DNA of 64,000 nucleotides from contig NZ_CP085953.1 in the NCBI RefSeq assembly GCF_020735385.1, positions 1,116,001 to 1,180,000 on the forward strand. The letters run 5' to 3'. Positions within the stretch are counted from its first letter, which is position 1; each line of letters opens with the position of its first letter. A model generated the notes under the pieces. The model searched no databases, was not told the DNA's origin, and saw only the letters and a program-made list of their open reading frames with translations. Source of the DNA: Granulicatella elegans (GTDB taxonomy: Bacteria > Bacillota > Bacilli > Lactobacillales > Aerococcaceae). Positions 38,452-49,107 of this stretch are shown here, piece after piece. The translations under genes were made by a program, and so were the position numbers.

Positions 38452-39057
38452 ATGGGTTCAAAAGCAGTTAAAATTATGTTAGAAGTGGTATTAGCAATCG
38501 TTGTTGCTAGTGGACTTTCTTACATTCCAGTAATTGGAGGAAATGTAGTCATTGACTTTGCCATTATTCCTTTAATTTTGCTATCTCTTCGTCATGGAGG
38601 AATTTGGGGAGTAATTGCAAGTATTTTATTTGGTCTTTTACATGGAGTATTGCATCCAAGTGGAACAGGATATATTGTCGTTGCATTCCATGATTCTGTA
38701 ATGGCATATGGTTTTGTAGCTTTTGCTGGATTCTTTGCGAGAAATACCGTTCGTACAGCATTTAATGCTCGTATTTCTTCTACTGTTTTAAATGTAGTAA
38801 CAGCAAGTATTATTGCAACATTTGTTAGCTATGGTTTCCATGCTATTGCTAGTGCAATTGGAGCACCAACACTATTTGCAACTGAAAAAGTTGCTTTAGC
38901 AAGTGGATTTTTAGGATTTTCAGTAAACTTTATTGCTACATTAGTAGTGACATTAGTAGTATTAGTAACGTTAATCTATGTAAAACGTGACATTTATATT
39001 CCGAAAGGAACAAAATACTTATCTCGAAAAGAAAAATCTCACTTATTAAATGACTAA
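38452..39057 (+). CDS. ThiT-like thiamine ECF-transporter substrate-binding subunit
   Basis: A 201-aa integral membrane protein with about six helices; the segments LSYIPVIGGNVVIDFAIIPL, LLSLRHGGIWGVIASILFGLL and HDSVMAYGFVAFAGFF follow the ThiT pattern (thiamine S component of energy-coupling-factor transporters). It ends with a basic cytoplasmic tail. It is cotranscribed with rnjB, and no TPP riboswitch is visible in the 26-bp gap, which is unusual for thiamine transport. Another S component with a different vitamin is possible. Confidence 0.7.
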   Translation: MGSKAVKIMLEVVLAIVVASGLSYIPVIGGNVVIDFAIIPLILLSLRHGGIWGVIASILFGLLHGVLHPSGTGYIVVAFHDSVMAYGFVAFAGFFARNTVRTAFNARISSTVLNVVTASIIATFVSYGFHAIASAIGAPTLFATEKVALASGFLGFSVNFIATLVVTLVVLVTLIYVKRDIYIPKGTKYLSRKEKSHLLND

Positions 39058-39063
39058 TGAGAG

Positions 39064-39098
39064 TGGGAAAACAGTTTCTGTTTTCCTACTTTTTTTCT
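39064..39098 (+). terminator. Terminator after the ThiT-like gene
   Basis: GTGGGAAAACAG-TTT-CTGTTTTCCTAC followed by T7. Confidence 0.85.
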
Positions 39099-39123
39099 AA
39101 GTAAGAAGGGAAGGAGAGAGGAA

Positions 39124-40563
39124 ATGGATTTATTATCAATAATAGTGACAGGTTTGGTATTTATCAATACACTTGGAGCGATTATTACGATATTTAGAGA
39201 ACCAAGAGAGATATCAGCTACATGGGCTTGGTTATTAGTCTTAGTCTTTTTCCCATTTTTAGGTTTTTTCATTTATTTCTTTTTTGGAAGAAAAATTAGT
39301 AAAGATCGGATTTTTGATTTGAAATCCCAAGATACATTTGGAATTAGAAAACTAGCTGAAACTCAATTAGAAGAATTAGAACAAGATAATACTTTTTTTG
39401 AAGACTTATATTTAAAAGAATTAGCAGTATTATTTTTAGAAAGTGATGAATCTGTTATTACGAAAGGAAATCAAGTTGAAATTATCACAACTGGGCAGGT
39501 GAAATTTACTCAATTAAAAGAAGATTTGAGAAATGCTACAGACCATATTCATATCGGCTATTATATTTTTAATGATGATGAATTAGGGCGTGAATTGTTG
39601 GAAATTTTAATTGAAAAAGCGCAACAAGGAGTCGAAGTTTTAGTGCTATACGATGCACTAGGTGCCCGTTTTACAAAACAAAAATTTTGGAAGAAACTTC
39701 ATGATGCAGGTGGCCGTTCAGAAGCCTTTTTCGGGTATACATTTGGAATCATTAATTTACGGATGAATTATCGTAATCACCGTAAAATTGTTGTCATTGA
39801 TGGAAAAATTGGCTATGTAGGTGGCTTTAATATTGGGGATGAATATTTAGGAAAAGGAAAATTGGGTCAGTGGAGAGATACGCATTTAAGAATTAGAGGG
39901 AATGCGGTATTATCTCTTCAAGCTCGTTTCTTTATTGATTGGAATGCAACAGCTTCAGAACGATATCAAAAAATATTTTCTGAGCGATATTTTCCTACTT
40001 TAGAATGTCTAGGAGATACAGCGATGCAAATCGTTTCAACAGGGCCAGATAATGATTATCAAAAAATAAAAATGGGATTTGTTAAAATGATTTATATGGC
40101 AAAAAAATCGATTGATATTCAAACGCCTTATTTTATTCCGGATGAAAGTGTTATTGAAGCTTTACAAGTAGCAGCTCTTTCAGGGGTGAAAGTACGAATT
40201 ATGATTCCATGCAAACCGGATCATCCATTTGTTTATCGTGCCACTGAATATTATTGTCGAAATTTATTAAAAGATGGTGTAGAAATTTATTTATATGAAG
40301 AAGGTTTCTTACATGCGAAAACAATGGTTGTAGATGGCGTGGCTTCTACAGTTGGAACGTCAAATTTTGATATGAGAAGTTTCCGATTGAATTTTGAAAT
40401 TAATGCGTTTATTTATGATGAAGAAATTTCATGTAAGCTACAAGATATTTTTGAAAAAGATATTGAGAATTGTTTATTAGTAGATGAAGCGTATTTTAAA
40501 AAGCAATCTCCATGGAGAAAATTAAAACAAAAATTCTCCAGACTGCTTTCTCCGATACTTTAA
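39124..40563 (+). CDS. cls: Cardiolipin synthase
   Basis: Cls condenses two phosphatidylglycerol molecules to cardiolipin at the membrane. The 479-aa protein has two N-terminal membrane helices (about residues 2-22 and 36-57) and two phospholipase D motifs, HRKIVVIDGKIGYVGGFNIGDEY and HAKTMVVDGVASTVGTSNFD. The start lies behind AAGGAGAGAGGAA. It converges with the YolD-like gene across a structured repeat. Confidence 0.96.
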   Translation: MDLLSIIVTGLVFINTLGAIITIFREPREISATWAWLLVLVFFPFLGFFIYFFFGRKISKDRIFDLKSQDTFGIRKLAETQLEELEQDNTFFEDLYLKELAVLFLESDESVITKGNQVEIITTGQVKFTQLKEDLRNATDHIHIGYYIFNDDELGRELLEILIEKAQQGVEVLVLYDALGARFTKQKFWKKLHDAGGRSEAFFGYTFGIINLRMNYRNHRKIVVIDGKIGYVGGFNIGDEYLGKGKLGQWRDTHLRIRGNAVLSLQARFFIDWNATASERYQKIFSERYFPTLECLGDTAMQIVSTGPDNDYQKIKMGFVKMIYMAKKSIDIQTPYFIPDESVIEALQVAALSGVKVRIMIPCKPDHPFVYRATEYYCRNLLKDGVEIYLYEEGFLHAKTMVVDGVASTVGTSNFDMRSFRLNFEINAFIYDEEISCKLQDIFEKDIENCLLVDEAYFKKQSPWRKLKQKFSRLLSPIL

Positions 40564-40572
40564 ATTATTTAT

Positions 40573-40680
40573 AAAAGACTTCCCATTGTAGGCAGGAAAA
40601 TTTGAGACCTTAGGCTCAAATTTTAGCTATGAGACCGAAGGTCTGCTGGCGTCCTAATACTACAATATTAGAAGTCTTTT
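40573..40680. repeat. Structured intergenic repeat, divergent copy, opposite orientation
   Basis: 108 bp between two converging genes, bounded by AAAAGACTTC/GAAGTCTTTT. On the minus strand its core matches the 2964 element: GGA-GCCAGCAG, CTTCG loop, TCTCAT-GCTAAA, then a hairpin AAAATTTGAG/CTCAAATTTT in place of AAACTTTGAG/CTCAAAGTTT. The C-G to A-T change is compensatory. The outer stem with flanking Ts on both strands would work as a bidirectional terminator. Confidence 0.75.
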
Positions 40681-40682
40681 TT

Positions 40683-41000
40683 CTACACCTGAATGGCTGA
40701 AACGACTTGTTCTAAGTTTAGGATCATGGTTAAATCTTCGCTTAGAAAAACAAAATGATTGTTTGGTTGAATACAGCTTTTAATAATACCTTTTTTAGTA
40801 AATTGTTGTAATTCACCTTTCGAATTATATTGTTCAAATAAAAGAGTAATTTCTTTTTTGAAATAGTAACTGTTATGAATCGTCTCAACAACATCAATTA
40901 ATGGCATCACAGGTGTAAATGAAGTTGATTCTGGTGTAAATTGTAAACTGTTTAATAATGGTTGAATAAATGAATGAAATGGTTTTTTATATTGTTCCAT
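40683..41000 (-). CDS. YolD-like protein under LexA-type control
   Basis: A 105-aa protein (MEQYKKPFHSFIQPLLNSLQ...) whose second half, with ITLLFEQYNSKGELQQFTKKGIIK and LNLEQVVSAIQV, resembles YolD-like proteins, usually paired with Y-family DNA polymerases. No polymerase gene is next to it here. The start at 41000 has GGGAGG 8 bp upstream on the minus strand; a longer frame to 41066 would overlap the promoter. The LexA-type boxes upstream support a DNA-damage role. Family assignment is by eye. Confidence 0.6.
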   Translation of the reverse strand: MEQYKKPFHSFIQPLLNSLQFTPESTSFTPVMPLIDVVETIHNSYYFKKEITLLFEQYNSKGELQQFTKKGIIKSCIQPNNHFVFLSEDLTMILNLEQVVSAIQV

Positions 41001-41012
41001 AATCGAACCTCC

Positions 41013-41063
41013 CGAACAAACGTTTGTATTTATATTATACGAACATTTGTTCTGAAATGCAAA
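41013..41063 (-). promoter_or_regulatory. SOS promoter with LexA/DinR-type boxes
   Basis: On the minus strand, TTGCAT, a 17-bp spacer and TATAAT form a strong promoter for the YolD-like gene. The spacer contains a LexA-type box, CGAAC-ATTT-GTTCT on the plus strand (41040-41053; consensus CGAAC-N4-GTTCG). A second, weaker box CGAAC-AAAC-GTTTG lies at 41013-41026, past the transcription start. A repressor there would block polymerase directly. Confidence 0.75.
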
Positions 41064-41160
41064 CATTATTTAAAAAAATAAAAAAATTTTTTCAAAAAAA
41101 GTAGTGTTTCTTCCTATTTAATTATACTAATCAGAGAGGAAGCAGGCGTAGAATTAACGT

Positions 41161-41189
41161 TTGATACATTTTATAAAGAAGGGTATAAT
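41161..41189 (+). promoter_or_regulatory. V-ATPase operon promoter
   Basis: TTGATA (41161-41166), 17 bp, TATAAT (41184-41189), about 54 bp before the first gene. Confidence 0.8.
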
Positions 41190-41242
41190 AATAAAAGTAG
41201 GGATTTATAATCGATTCAGACCTATAAGATGGGAGGTGTACT

Positions 41243-41569
41243 ATGAGCCAAAAAATTGTAGAATCTGTTCAATCTATTGAAAATCAAGCTCAACAATTAA
41301 AAGAAGATTTTCAAAAGAAAATTGATGAAGCAAAAATTCAAGCGAATCAAAAGATTTCTGAATCTAAAAAGAATGTAGAAATCGCTTTGACAAATTATAA
41401 AAAAGAATTAGAGGATAAATATTCTCAAAAGAAATTGGATTTCCAAGAAGAATTAGCATCTCTTCAAAAAGAAGAAATTCAACAAATACAACAGGTATTT
41501 GAAGTCAATCGACAAGAATTGGTTCAGGAAACAATTAAGGAGGTGTTAAAACGATATGGCAATTGCTAA
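41243..41569 (+). CDS. ntpF: V-type ATPase peripheral stalk subunit (NtpF, subunit G/H)
   Basis: A 108-aa, highly charged protein predicted as one long coiled coil (QQLKEDFQKKIDEAKIQANQKI...), the stator partner of NtpE. It is first in the operon, as in Enterococcus hirae ntp. It overlaps ntpI by 14 bp. Confidence 0.85.
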   Translation: MSQKIVESVQSIENQAQQLKEDFQKKIDEAKIQANQKISESKKNVEIALTNYKKELEDKYSQKKLDFQEELASLQKEEIQQIQQVFEVNRQELVQETIKEVLKRYGNC

Positions 41570-43508
41570 AATGAAAAAATTGATGTTTATTGCACCAAAT
41601 CGTATTCAAAGCCAATTGATGGACGCGGTTCAAGAATTACAATCATTAGAATTCATTTCCTTAAGTCAAGGGCAATCCATGTTAGAAGAATCAAAACCTT
41701 CGAATCAAAAAAATCTTCAAGAGTTAGAAAGTAAAGTAGAACGATTACAAGTAGATATTTGCTTTTTAGAAAAATATCTTAAAACACCTTCACTCATGAA
41801 AAAATTGAGAACTAAAAAAGAAACCTTTACGATTGAAGAACTTCAACAAACGGTTTCTAATTGGGATTATCAAGGATTAATAGAGAGTGTTGAAAACTAT
41901 CGAGTACAATTACAAAAATTTGAAGATAAAAATGCAGAGCTCGTTGAAACTGAAATTCTACTTAGAAAATGGGGGGAATTAGACTTCCATCCAAAGGAAA
42001 TCTTTAAACAACCATTTACGAAGACAAAAATGGGGACGATTCCTCAAACAACGGATAATCGTTATTTAGAAAGTCTAAAAGAGAGTCAGTGGATTGTTAT
42101 TCAGGAAGTGTATCATACAAGAGAAGAGGTTGGAGTATTTGCAACCTATTCAAGAAAACATCAACAAGAAGCTAAAGAAGAATTAGCGAAAGTGAATTTT
42201 AGTGTGACATGGTACCCATTTGACCATAGTCCTAAAGAAGAATTGCAATTGAATTTAGAATGTCAAAAACAATTAAAAGAAGCTAAAATTTCATTAGTAC
42301 AAGAAATGCAACAACAAGAAGATCTTGTTAGAAAATTAAAATTGTATTGTGAATATGCGTTTAATGAATGGCAAAAAGAAATTGCAAAAGAGCAATTGTA
42401 TTCAGGAGAACATTTATTCTGTTTACATGGTTATTTATGTGATGATGTGGTGGAACAAGCAAAACAACAAATTGAAGATTATGGAATTGCTTCTCAAGTG
42501 ACAGTAGTAGAATTGGAAATTGATCCAGAAGAATATGAAGAAGCTCCAACTGTCTTGAAAAACCATTCGCTCATTAAACCATTTGAAATGATGATTGAGA
42601 TGTATGGTTTACCAAAATATGGAGAGGTGGATCCAACACCATTTACAGCGCCGTTTTATCTTGTGTTCTTTGGAATGATGTCTGCGGATATCGGATATGG
42701 ACTTGTATTATGGTTCGCAACATTCCTCGGGTTAAAACTGTTTGTATTAGATAAAGGGATGAAACGTAATTTAATGTTCTTCCATTTATTAAGTTATCCA
42801 ACAGTAGTTTGGGGAATTATATTTGGTTCATTTTTTGGAGTAGATATGCCATTCCAACCATTATCGCTTTCAAAAGATTTAACGACAATTATGATTTTGT
42901 CAATCATTTTTGGGATTATTCAAATTATTGTAGGTCTATTTATCGGAGCTTATAGTAACTGGAAGAAAAAAGATTATGCCAATGCGTACACCACCCATAT
43001 TGGATGGTTAGCGATTATTTTTGGCTTAATTTTATATTTAGTAGGTTCGATGATTTTAAATATACCGATTCTTGCAACCATTGGATCATATGTAGCAATG
43101 ATTGCAGCGGTACTAATTGTGATCGTATCGATGTTGACAAGTTCGAATAAATTTGCGGGCTTGGCAAGTGGTTTATATAACTTATATGGGATTAGTGGTT
43201 ATGTGGGAGATGTTGTCAGCTATACTCGTTTGATGGCTTTAGCGGTATCAGGGGGGAGTATTGCAGCAGCGTTTAACATGCTAGTGACTTTCTTACCACC
43301 AGTCGCAAGAGTGACAGTAGGAATTCTTCTGTTAATTGCACTTCATGGGTTAAATATTTTCCTAACATTTTTAGGAGCTTATGTTCATGGATTAAGATTA
43401 CAGTTTGTAGAATTCTTTGGTAAATTCTATGAAGGTGGCGGAAGAGCGTTAAAACCATTTAAAACGTATGAAAAATATATTGAAACAAAACAAAAATCAA
43501 ATCAATAA
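41556..43508 (+). CDS. ntpI: V-type ATPase subunit I (a subunit)
   Basis: The 650-aa membrane stator subunit guides ions to the rotor ring. The N-terminal half (about residues 1-345) is a cytoplasmic arm rich in coiled coil; the C-terminal half has seven or eight helices, including FFGMMSADIGYGLVLW, IFGSFFGVD and the helix GDVVSYTRLMALAVSGGSIAAAFN carrying the essential arginine. ATG follows AAGGAGGT inside ntpF. Confidence 0.95.
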   Translation: MAIAKMKKLMFIAPNRIQSQLMDAVQELQSLEFISLSQGQSMLEESKPSNQKNLQELESKVERLQVDICFLEKYLKTPSLMKKLRTKKETFTIEELQQTVSNWDYQGLIESVENYRVQLQKFEDKNAELVETEILLRKWGELDFHPKEIFKQPFTKTKMGTIPQTTDNRYLESLKESQWIVIQEVYHTREEVGVFATYSRKHQQEAKEELAKVNFSVTWYPFDHSPKEELQLNLECQKQLKEAKISLVQEMQQQEDLVRKLKLYCEYAFNEWQKEIAKEQLYSGEHLFCLHGYLCDDVVEQAKQQIEDYGIASQVTVVELEIDPEEYEEAPTVLKNHSLIKPFEMMIEMYGLPKYGEVDPTPFTAPFYLVFFGMMSADIGYGLVLWFATFLGLKLFVLDKGMKRNLMFFHLLSYPTVVWGIIFGSFFGVDMPFQPLSLSKDLTTIMILSIIFGIIQIIVGLFIGAYSNWKKKDYANAYTTHIGWLAIIFGLILYLVGSMILNIPILATIGSYVAMIAAVLIVIVSMLTSSNKFAGLASGLYNLYGISGYVGDVVSYTRLMALAVSGGSIAAAFNMLVTFLPPVARVTVGILLLIALHGLNIFLTFLGAYVHGLRLQFVEFFGKFYEGGGRALKPFKTYEKYIETKQKSNQ

Positions 43509-44009
<501 letters not shown>

Positions 44010-44021
44010 GAGTTGGAACGT

Positions 44022-44603
44022 TTGAAAGATTTAGAGCAACTAAAACAACAAGTATTAAAAGAAGTTGAAGAAGATTTCTCACATCAATTAGCTGTTGCTA
44101 CTAAAGAAGAAGAAGAACGTACAAATGTCATGAATGCAACTTTAGCCGAACAAGAAGTGGTAAAGAAAACTCAATTAAAACAACGTGCAAAACAACTTTT
44201 GGATAAAGAAAAACAATCTTTAGTCAATGCGAGTAAAAAAGAAATTTTACAAGAGAAAAGACGATTACTCGATAGCGTGTTTGAGGAAGTTTACTCCTTA
44301 ATGTCTGGATGGAGCGGCGTAACGTTAGTACAGTTTATTCAATCGGCAGTAGCTCAATTACCTAAACAAGAAAAAATCACTTTAGTGTTAGGGGAAGCAA
44401 CAGCAAGTCAATTATCACAAGAAGATATTCACCAATTAACGATTGCTTCTGAAGTAGAAGTATCCCAAACGACTTTAAAACAAAAAGTGGGCTTTGTGTT
44501 ACAACAATCAGGAATTGAATACAACTATTTATTCGATGCATTATTAAAGGATTTAAAACAAGAATACTCACCAGAGTTAGCTAAAAAAGCTTTTGAAAGA
44601 TAG
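44022..44603 (+). CDS. ntpE: V-type ATPase subunit E
   Basis: The 193-aa peripheral stalk subunit pairs with NtpF: N-terminal coiled coil (QQVLKEVEEDFSHQLAVATKEEEERT) and C-terminal globular part ending GIEYNYLFDALLKDLKQEYSPEL. There is no ATG start. TTG 44022 has AGGAG 9 bp upstream; the alternative TTG 44013 directly abuts that site. Confidence 0.9.
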   Translation: MKDLEQLKQQVLKEVEEDFSHQLAVATKEEEERTNVMNATLAEQEVVKKTQLKQRAKQLLDKEKQSLVNASKKEILQEKRRLLDSVFEEVYSLMSGWSGVTLVQFIQSAVAQLPKQEKITLVLGEATASQLSQEDIHQLTIASEVEVSQTTLKQKVGFVLQQSGIEYNYLFDALLKDLKQEYSPELAKKAFER

Positions 44604-44614
44604 GAGGGATTTCA

Positions 44615-45616
44615 ATGAATGATTTAGCTTATTCAGGAATCAATACTACTGTTCGTATTTTAGAACAGCAATTACTTTCAAAAGATATCATGAATAGTTT
44701 ATTAGCTTCAAAAGACTTACAACAAGCTTTAGAAGTTTTACAAAAAACGGCTTATGATTTTCAAGCGGATGAATTATTACAAACGAAACAATTTGATGCG
44801 GTATTAATGAAACATTTGAAAAAACAGTATGAGGAATTATATGAATTAATGCCTACACCTGAATTGTTCGATATTTTTTCAATTCGTTATACGTATCATA
44901 ATTTAAAAGTTTTATTAAAAGAAAAATTTACTAAAAAAGATTTCTCGCATTTATTAATCCCAATTGGCCGTTATTCATTGGCAAGCTTAAAACAATTGGT
45001 AGAAACGAGAGATTCTCAAGATGTTCCTAATGTAATGGTGACAGCTGTTCGAGAAGCTTATGAAGATTTTGAAAATTTTGAGCGATTAGAAACTGCTGAC
45101 GTTTTTATGGATACGTATTATTTTAAACATTTAAGAATGTTAGAACGTCAATTGCAAGATGAAAAAGTAACAGAATTTGTCAATTTAATGATTGATTTAG
45201 AAAATATTGCTACTTTGATTCGAGCAAGTGCTCAAAAACAATCAAGAAGCTTTTTACAAACCGTATTATCCAATGAAGGAACGGTATCGAAAACGCAATT
45301 AATTGATACATTCCAAGAATTGGGTTGGGCATCATTATTACAATTGTTTGATGGTGTGTCTTATAAAGAAGAATTGGAAAGTATTTTATCGCAAGAAAAC
45401 ATTTCTGTATTGAAATTAGAATTGTTGAAAGACGAATGCATTTATCGTTATTTAAAAGATGCGACTTTCGATGCTTTTGGACCTTATCCATCCCTTGCCT
45501 ATATTCATGCCAGTGAAATGGAAGTGAAAAATATTCGATTGATTTTAGTAGGAATCGATAATGGGTTTAGTGAAGAACAATTAAGAGAAAGGATGCGACC
45601 AGTTTATGGCTCATAA
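44615..45616 (+). CDS. ntpC: V-type ATPase subunit C (d subunit)
   Basis: A 333-aa all-helical protein connecting the central stalk to the membrane rotor. Family features are [17 protein letters not shown] at the start, [15 protein letters not shown] in the middle and [24 protein letters not shown] at the end. It starts behind AGGAGG and overlaps ntpG by 11 bp. Confidence 0.93.
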   Translation: MNDLAYSGINTTVRILEQQLLSKDIMNSLLASKDLQQALEVLQKTAYDFQADELLQTKQFDAVLMKHLKKQYEELYELMPTPELFDIFSIRYTYHNLKVLLKEKFTKKDFSHLLIPIGRYSLASLKQLVETRDSQDVPNVMVTAVREAYEDFENFERLETADVFMDTYYFKHLRMLERQLQDEKVTEFVNLMIDLENIATLIRASAQKQSRSFLQTVLSNEGTVSKTQLIDTFQELGWASLLQLFDGVSYKEELESILSQENISVLKLELLKDECIYRYLKDATFDAFGPYPSLAYIHASEMEVKNIRLILVGIDNGFSEEQLRERMRPVYGS

Positions 45617-45917
45617 AATTGCAGTTGTTGGAGATAAAGACTCAGTCCTTCCTTTCAAAATTCTTGGGTTTGATGTATTTCCTGCTCATGAAAGTTTAGA
45701 AGCAAGAGAAACCATTGATCGATTAGCCAGTGAAGAATATGGAATTATTTATGTCACAGAAGCGATTGCATCAGAAATTGCGGAAACCATTCGTCGTTAT
45801 GATGCAGTTGTTTCACCAGCAATCATTTTAATTCCAAATCATAAAGGTTCATTGTCCATTGGAAAATCAAGAATTCAAGAAAATGTGGAAAAGGCTGTAG
45901 GTCAAAACATTTTATAA
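45606..45917 (+). CDS. ntpG: V-type ATPase central stalk subunit (NtpG, subunit F)
   Basis: The 103-aa subunit binds NtpD in the rotor shaft: [28 protein letters not shown] and the end [16 protein letters not shown] are typical. It overlaps the end of ntpC, implying coupled translation. Confidence 0.93.
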   Translation: MAHKIAVVGDKDSVLPFKILGFDVFPAHESLEARETIDRLASEEYGIIYVTEAIASEIAETIRRYDAVVSPAIILIPNHKGSLSIGKSRIQENVEKAVGQNIL

Positions 45918-45949
45918 TTCGTAAAATTTAGTTAAGAGGAGGTACTTCG

Positions 45950-47731
45950 GTGAAGAGCGGAAGAATCGTAAAAGTATCAGGACCATTAGTGACCGCTGAA
46001 GGTATGGAAGATGCAAATATTCAAGATATTTGTCATGTGGGTCACCTTGGACTGATTGGTGAAATTATTGAGATGCGTAAAGGTGTTGCCTCTATTCAAG
46101 TTTATGAAGAAACGTCTGGAATAGGACCAGGAGAACCAGTAACAACAACAGGAGAAGCACTTTCTGTTGAATTAGCTCCCGGAATCATCTCTCAAATGTT
46201 TGATGGAATTCAACGTCCATTGAATACATTTAAAGAAGTATCTAACAGTGACTTTTTAGTTCGTGGAACAGTAGTAGCCCCATTAGATCGTCAAAAAGAA
46301 TGGGAGTTTCACGCAACAGCAGCAGTAGGTCAAACTGTTGAAGCTGGAGACATTGTAGGTTATGTACAAGAAACTAAAGTTGTTCAACATAAAATTATGG
46401 TTCCTTATGGAGTGAAAGGAACAGTAACAAGTATTTCAAGTGGAACGTATCGTATTGAAGATACGGTTTATACGATTGAAACAGAAGAAGGAGAAAAATC
46501 TTTCAATCTCATTCAACGTTGGCCTGTTCGTCAAGGACGTCCATTTAAAGTGAAGAAAAATACGGAAGTTCCAATGTTAACAGGACAACGTGTTATCGAT
46601 ACTTTCTTCCCTGTCACAAAAGGGGGAGCTGCAGCTGTACCTGGACCATTCGGAGCTGGTAAAACAGTTGTTCAACACCAAATTGCAAAATGGTCTGACG
46701 TAGATATCGTAGTTTACGTAGGTTGCGGTGAACGTGGAAATGAGATGACAGACGTATTAAATGAGTTCCCAGAATTAATTGACCCAACTACTGGTGAATC
46801 CATTATGGAAAGAACGATTTTAATTGCGAACACATCGAATATGCCTGTAGCAGCTCGTGAAGCTTCGATTTATACAGGGATTACAATTGCAGAGTATTTC
46901 CGTGATATGGGATATAGTGTAGCTATTATGGCGGATTCAACTTCACGTTGGGCAGAAGCATTACGTGAAATGTCAGGACGTTTAGAAGAAATGCCTGGGG
47001 ATGAAGGATATCCTGCTTACTTAGGTGGTCGTATTGCTGAATATTATGAACGTGCAGGACGTGTTGTTACTTTAGGTAGCGAGGGTCGTGAAGGTACCAT
47101 TACTGCCATTGGTGCGGTATCACCTCCAGGGGGAGATACTTCAGAACCTGTTACTCAAAATACATTACGTGTTGCTAAAGTATTCTGGGGATTAGATGCA
47201 ACATTAGCGCAAAAACGTCACTTCCCATCGATGAACTGGCTAACTTCTTATTCTCTATACAATCAAGAAGTTGGAAAATATATGGATGAACACATTCATG
47301 AAAATTGGTCATCAATGGTTCAACATGCGATGCAAACATTGCAAGAAGAAGCAAGTTTAGAAGAAATTGTGCGTTTAGTTGGTTTAGAGTCATTATCCGA
47401 AAAAGACCGCTTAACAATGACGATTGCTAAATCCATTCGTGAAGATTACTTACAACAAAATGCCTTTGATGATGTGGATACATTCACTTCTCGTGAAAAA
47501 CAATATCGTATGTTAGATTTAATTTTAACATTTGAAGAACAAGCAAGACATGCGATGAGTGTTGGAGCTTATTATGCAGAAATTATGGATGGTACAGAAG
47601 AAATTCGTGACCGTATTGCTCGTTCAAAATATATTCCAGAAAGTCAAATGGAACAATTTACAGCAATTAAAGAACAAATTCAACAAGATGTTAAAGCAAC
47701 TATTCAAAGAGGAGGAATGACAAATGCTTAA
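45950..47731 (+). CDS. ntpA: V-type ATPase catalytic subunit A
   Basis: The 593-aa catalytic subunit hydrolyses ATP. It has the P-loop [25 protein letters not shown] with the catalytic glutamate, [24 protein letters not shown] and the bulge domain (about residues 110-185) that marks A subunits. GTG start behind AAGAGGAGGT. It overlaps ntpB by 8 bp. Confidence 0.97.
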   Translation: MKSGRIVKVSGPLVTAEGMEDANIQDICHVGHLGLIGEIIEMRKGVASIQVYEETSGIGPGEPVTTTGEALSVELAPGIISQMFDGIQRPLNTFKEVSNSDFLVRGTVVAPLDRQKEWEFHATAAVGQTVEAGDIVGYVQETKVVQHKIMVPYGVKGTVTSISSGTYRIEDTVYTIETEEGEKSFNLIQRWPVRQGRPFKVKKNTEVPMLTGQRVIDTFFPVTKGGAAAVPGPFGAGKTVVQHQIAKWSDVDIVVYVGCGERGNEMTDVLNEFPELIDPTTGESIMERTILIANTSNMPVAAREASIYTGITIAEYFRDMGYSVAIMADSTSRWAEALREMSGRLEEMPGDEGYPAYLGGRIAEYYERAGRVVTLGSEGREGTITAIGAVSPPGGDTSEPVTQNTLRVAKVFWGLDATLAQKRHFPSMNWLTSYSLYNQEVGKYMDEHIHENWSSMVQHAMQTLQEEASLEEIVRLVGLESLSEKDRLTMTIAKSIREDYLQQNAFDDVDTFTSREKQYRMLDLILTFEEQARHAMSVGAYYAEIMDGTEEIRDRIARSKYIPESQMEQFTAIKEQIQQDVKATIQRGGMTNA

Positions 47732-49100
47732 AGAATATCGTACGATTAGTGAAGTTGTCGGGCCTCTAATGATGGTTGAACAAGTAGAAGGCGTTAAATT
47801 TGATGAGTTAGTAGAAATTCAATTACAAAATGGAGAAACTCGTCATGGTCAAGTACTAGAAGTACATGAAGATAAAGCAATGGTACAAATTTTTGAAGGA
47901 CCAAGCGGTATTAATATTCGTGATTCAAAAGTACGTTTTAAAGGGAAACCTTTATCGTTAAATGTATCAGAAGATATGGTTGGTCGTATTTTTGATGGAA
48001 TGGGAAATGTCATTGATGGTGGACCTGAATTATTACCGGAAGCATCTTTAGATGTAAACGGACAAGCAATTAACCCAGTTTCTCGTGACTATCCGGATGA
48101 ATTTATTCAAACAGGAATTTCAGCCATTGACCATTTAAATACATTAGTTCGTGGACAAAAATTACCAGTATTTTCTGGGTCAGGTTTACCTCATAAAGAA
48201 TTAGCAGCTCAAATTGCTCGTCAAGCTACGGTATTAAATAGTGATGAAAAATTTGCGGTAGTATTTGCTGCCATGGGAATTACCTTTGACGAAGCAGAAT
48301 ACTTTATGGAAGATTTCCGTAAAACAGGAGCGATTGATCGTTCAGTCATGTTTATTAACTTAGCAAATGACCCAGCGATTGAAAGAATTGCGACTCCTAA
48401 AATTGCCTTAACAACAGCTGAATATTTAGCGTATGAAAAAGACATGCACGTTTTAGTTATCATGACAGATATGACAAACTACTGTGAAGCATTACGTGAA
48501 ATTTCAGCAGCTCGTCGTGAGGTTCCAGGTCGTCGTGGATATCCAGGTTACTTATATACAAACTTATCGACATTATATGAACGTGCTGGACGTCTCGTAG
48601 GACGTAAAGGATCTGTAACTCAAATTCCAATTTTATCCATGCCTGAAGATGATATTACACACCCAATTCCAGACTTAACAGGTTATATTACTGAAGGTCA
48701 AATTATTTTGGATCGTGCATTAGATAAACAAGGAATTCAACCTCCAATTAATGTATTGCCATCTCTTTCTCGTTTGAAAGATAAAGGTTCAGGTGAAGGA
48801 AAAACTCGTAAAGACCATGCTTCAACGATGAACCAATTATTTGCTGCCTATGCAACAGGAAAACAAGCAAAAGAATTAGCAGTCGTATTAGGAGAATCTG
48901 CTTTATCAAAAACAGATAAATTATATGTTGAATTTACAGATCGATTCGAAAAAGAATACATCAGTCAAGGATTCCAAACGAATCGTACCATTCAAGAAAC
49001 ATTAGATTTAGGTTGGGAATTACTATCAATTTTACCTCGTACGGAATTAAAACGTATCAAGGATGAAATGCTTGATGAATTTTTACCTAAAGGGGAGTGA
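47724..49100 (+). CDS. ntpB: V-type ATPase subunit B
   Basis: The 458-aa non-catalytic partner of NtpA has a degenerate P-loop region ([21 protein letters not shown]) and [29 protein letters not shown]. It starts inside the end of ntpA behind AGAGGAGG. Confidence 0.97.
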   Translation: MLKEYRTISEVVGPLMMVEQVEGVKFDELVEIQLQNGETRHGQVLEVHEDKAMVQIFEGPSGINIRDSKVRFKGKPLSLNVSEDMVGRIFDGMGNVIDGGPELLPEASLDVNGQAINPVSRDYPDEFIQTGISAIDHLNTLVRGQKLPVFSGSGLPHKELAAQIARQATVLNSDEKFAVVFAAMGITFDEAEYFMEDFRKTGAIDRSVMFINLANDPAIERIATPKIALTTAEYLAYEKDMHVLVIMTDMTNYCEALREISAARREVPGRRGYPGYLYTNLSTLYERAGRLVGRKGSVTQIPILSMPEDDITHPIPDLTGYITEGQIILDRALDKQGIQPPINVLPSLSRLKDKGSGEGKTRKDHASTMNQLFAAYATGKQAKELAVVLGESALSKTDKLYVEFTDRFEKEYISQGFQTNRTIQETLDLGWELLSILPRTELKRIKDEMLDEFLPKGE

Positions 49101-49107
49101 TTCCTAA

